Position numbers and translations under genes: made by a program. 5,994 bases of DNA from Paenibacillaceae bacterium UBA6304 (GTDB lineage Bacteria > Bacillota > Bacilli > Paenibacillales > Paenibacillaceae), in assembly GCA_002439285.1 (NCBI GenBank), contig DJTQ01000294.1:1-5994 (forward strand), given 5' to 3'. Positions 5,763-5,994 of this stretch are shown piece by piece; positions within the stretch are counted from its first letter, which is position 1, and every line of letters starts with the position of its first letter. Under the pieces are notes generated by a model. It was not told the DNA's origin. It saw only the letters and a list, made by a program, of their open reading frames with translations, and made no database searches.

Positions 5763-5994
5763 TGAAATTGCTGAAATACGATTGGAAGCGGAATGCCAAT
5801 ACCTTCTTGGGAATGGTAGCCATTTTGGCAATTGCGGAATGTTTGGTCACTTGGTTTGGGCTTAAGCGAAATTGGGGGACCGAGGTAATCATTCCGTTAA
5901 GTATCATGCTCTATGTGTCTGCGGGGATATTCGTCATTGTTCTCAGTTGCAAAACATTCGATCACAGCATTAAGGCTTACAACCGCAGGCTGAT
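5759..5994 (+). CDS. Membrane protein, probable permease of the YtrB-like ATPase (3' partial)
   Basis: The frame starts with ATGATG at 5759, overlapping the TGA of the ATPase gene by 4 nt, after AGAGGTG (5744-5750). It stays open to the window end, so only about 78 N-terminal residues are visible. It begins with a basic cytoplasmic stretch, MMKLLKYDWKRN, then a hydrophobic helix near residues 14-33 and a second near 43-63. Next comes SCKTFDHSIKAYNRRL, a C...F...Y.RRL cytoplasmic loop of a kind found in ABC-2-like permeases beside YtrB-type ATPases. The position directly behind such an ATPase gene is the main support for the role. The start could be the second ATG (5762). Number of membrane helices, substrate and gene end cannot be judged. 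Confidence 0.8.
   Translation, partial: MMKLLKYDWKRNANTFLGMVAILAIAECLVTWFGLKRNWGTEVIIPLSIMLYVSAGIFVIVLSCKTFDHSIKAYNRRL

Overview
The window looks like chromosomal DNA of a low-to-mid GC Gram-positive (Firmicutes, Bacillales), most plausibly Paenibacillus or a close relative. This is inferred from strong AGGAGG-type ribosome binding sites, free use of GTG and TTG starts, a Bacillus-type short threonine dehydratase, BcrA- and YtrB-like ABC ATPases, and a YtrA-type GntR repressor. All supported genes are on the + strand.

Left part (1-1098). The window opens inside the 3' end of an AraC-family regulator: the last residues after the helix-turn-helix domain, then a GyrI-like effector-binding domain. 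A probable terminator follows. Next comes a small 73-residue protein of unknown function with an excellent ribosome binding site, followed by a long stem-loop (944-990) and a short structured leader (1022-1062) ahead of the next gene.

Middle (1099-2869). ilvA encodes the PLP enzyme threonine dehydratase (420 aa from the preferred start). It is followed by about 500 bp without a gene. That gap holds a decayed cluster of short repeats in both orientations (2429-2696, spaced about 40-60 bp), then a near-perfect bidirectional terminator (2747-2778), then a sigma-A-like promoter whose -10 box is overlapped by an inverted repeat of the YtrA-operator type (2813-2836).

Right part (2870-5994). A tightly packed operon encodes a BcrA-like ATPase, an ABC-2 permease translated from an overlapping TTG start, a YtrA-type GntR repressor, a YtrB-like ATPase, and the start of a second membrane protein cut by the window end. 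The simplest reading is two ABC exporter/stress modules controlled by the repressor encoded between them, through the operator in front of the first gene. In Bacillus subtilis, YtrA-controlled ABC operons are induced by cell-wall-active antibiotics such as lipid II binders. That this cluster responds to such agents is inference. I see no sign of a phage, insertion sequence, CRISPR array, tRNA or rRNA.
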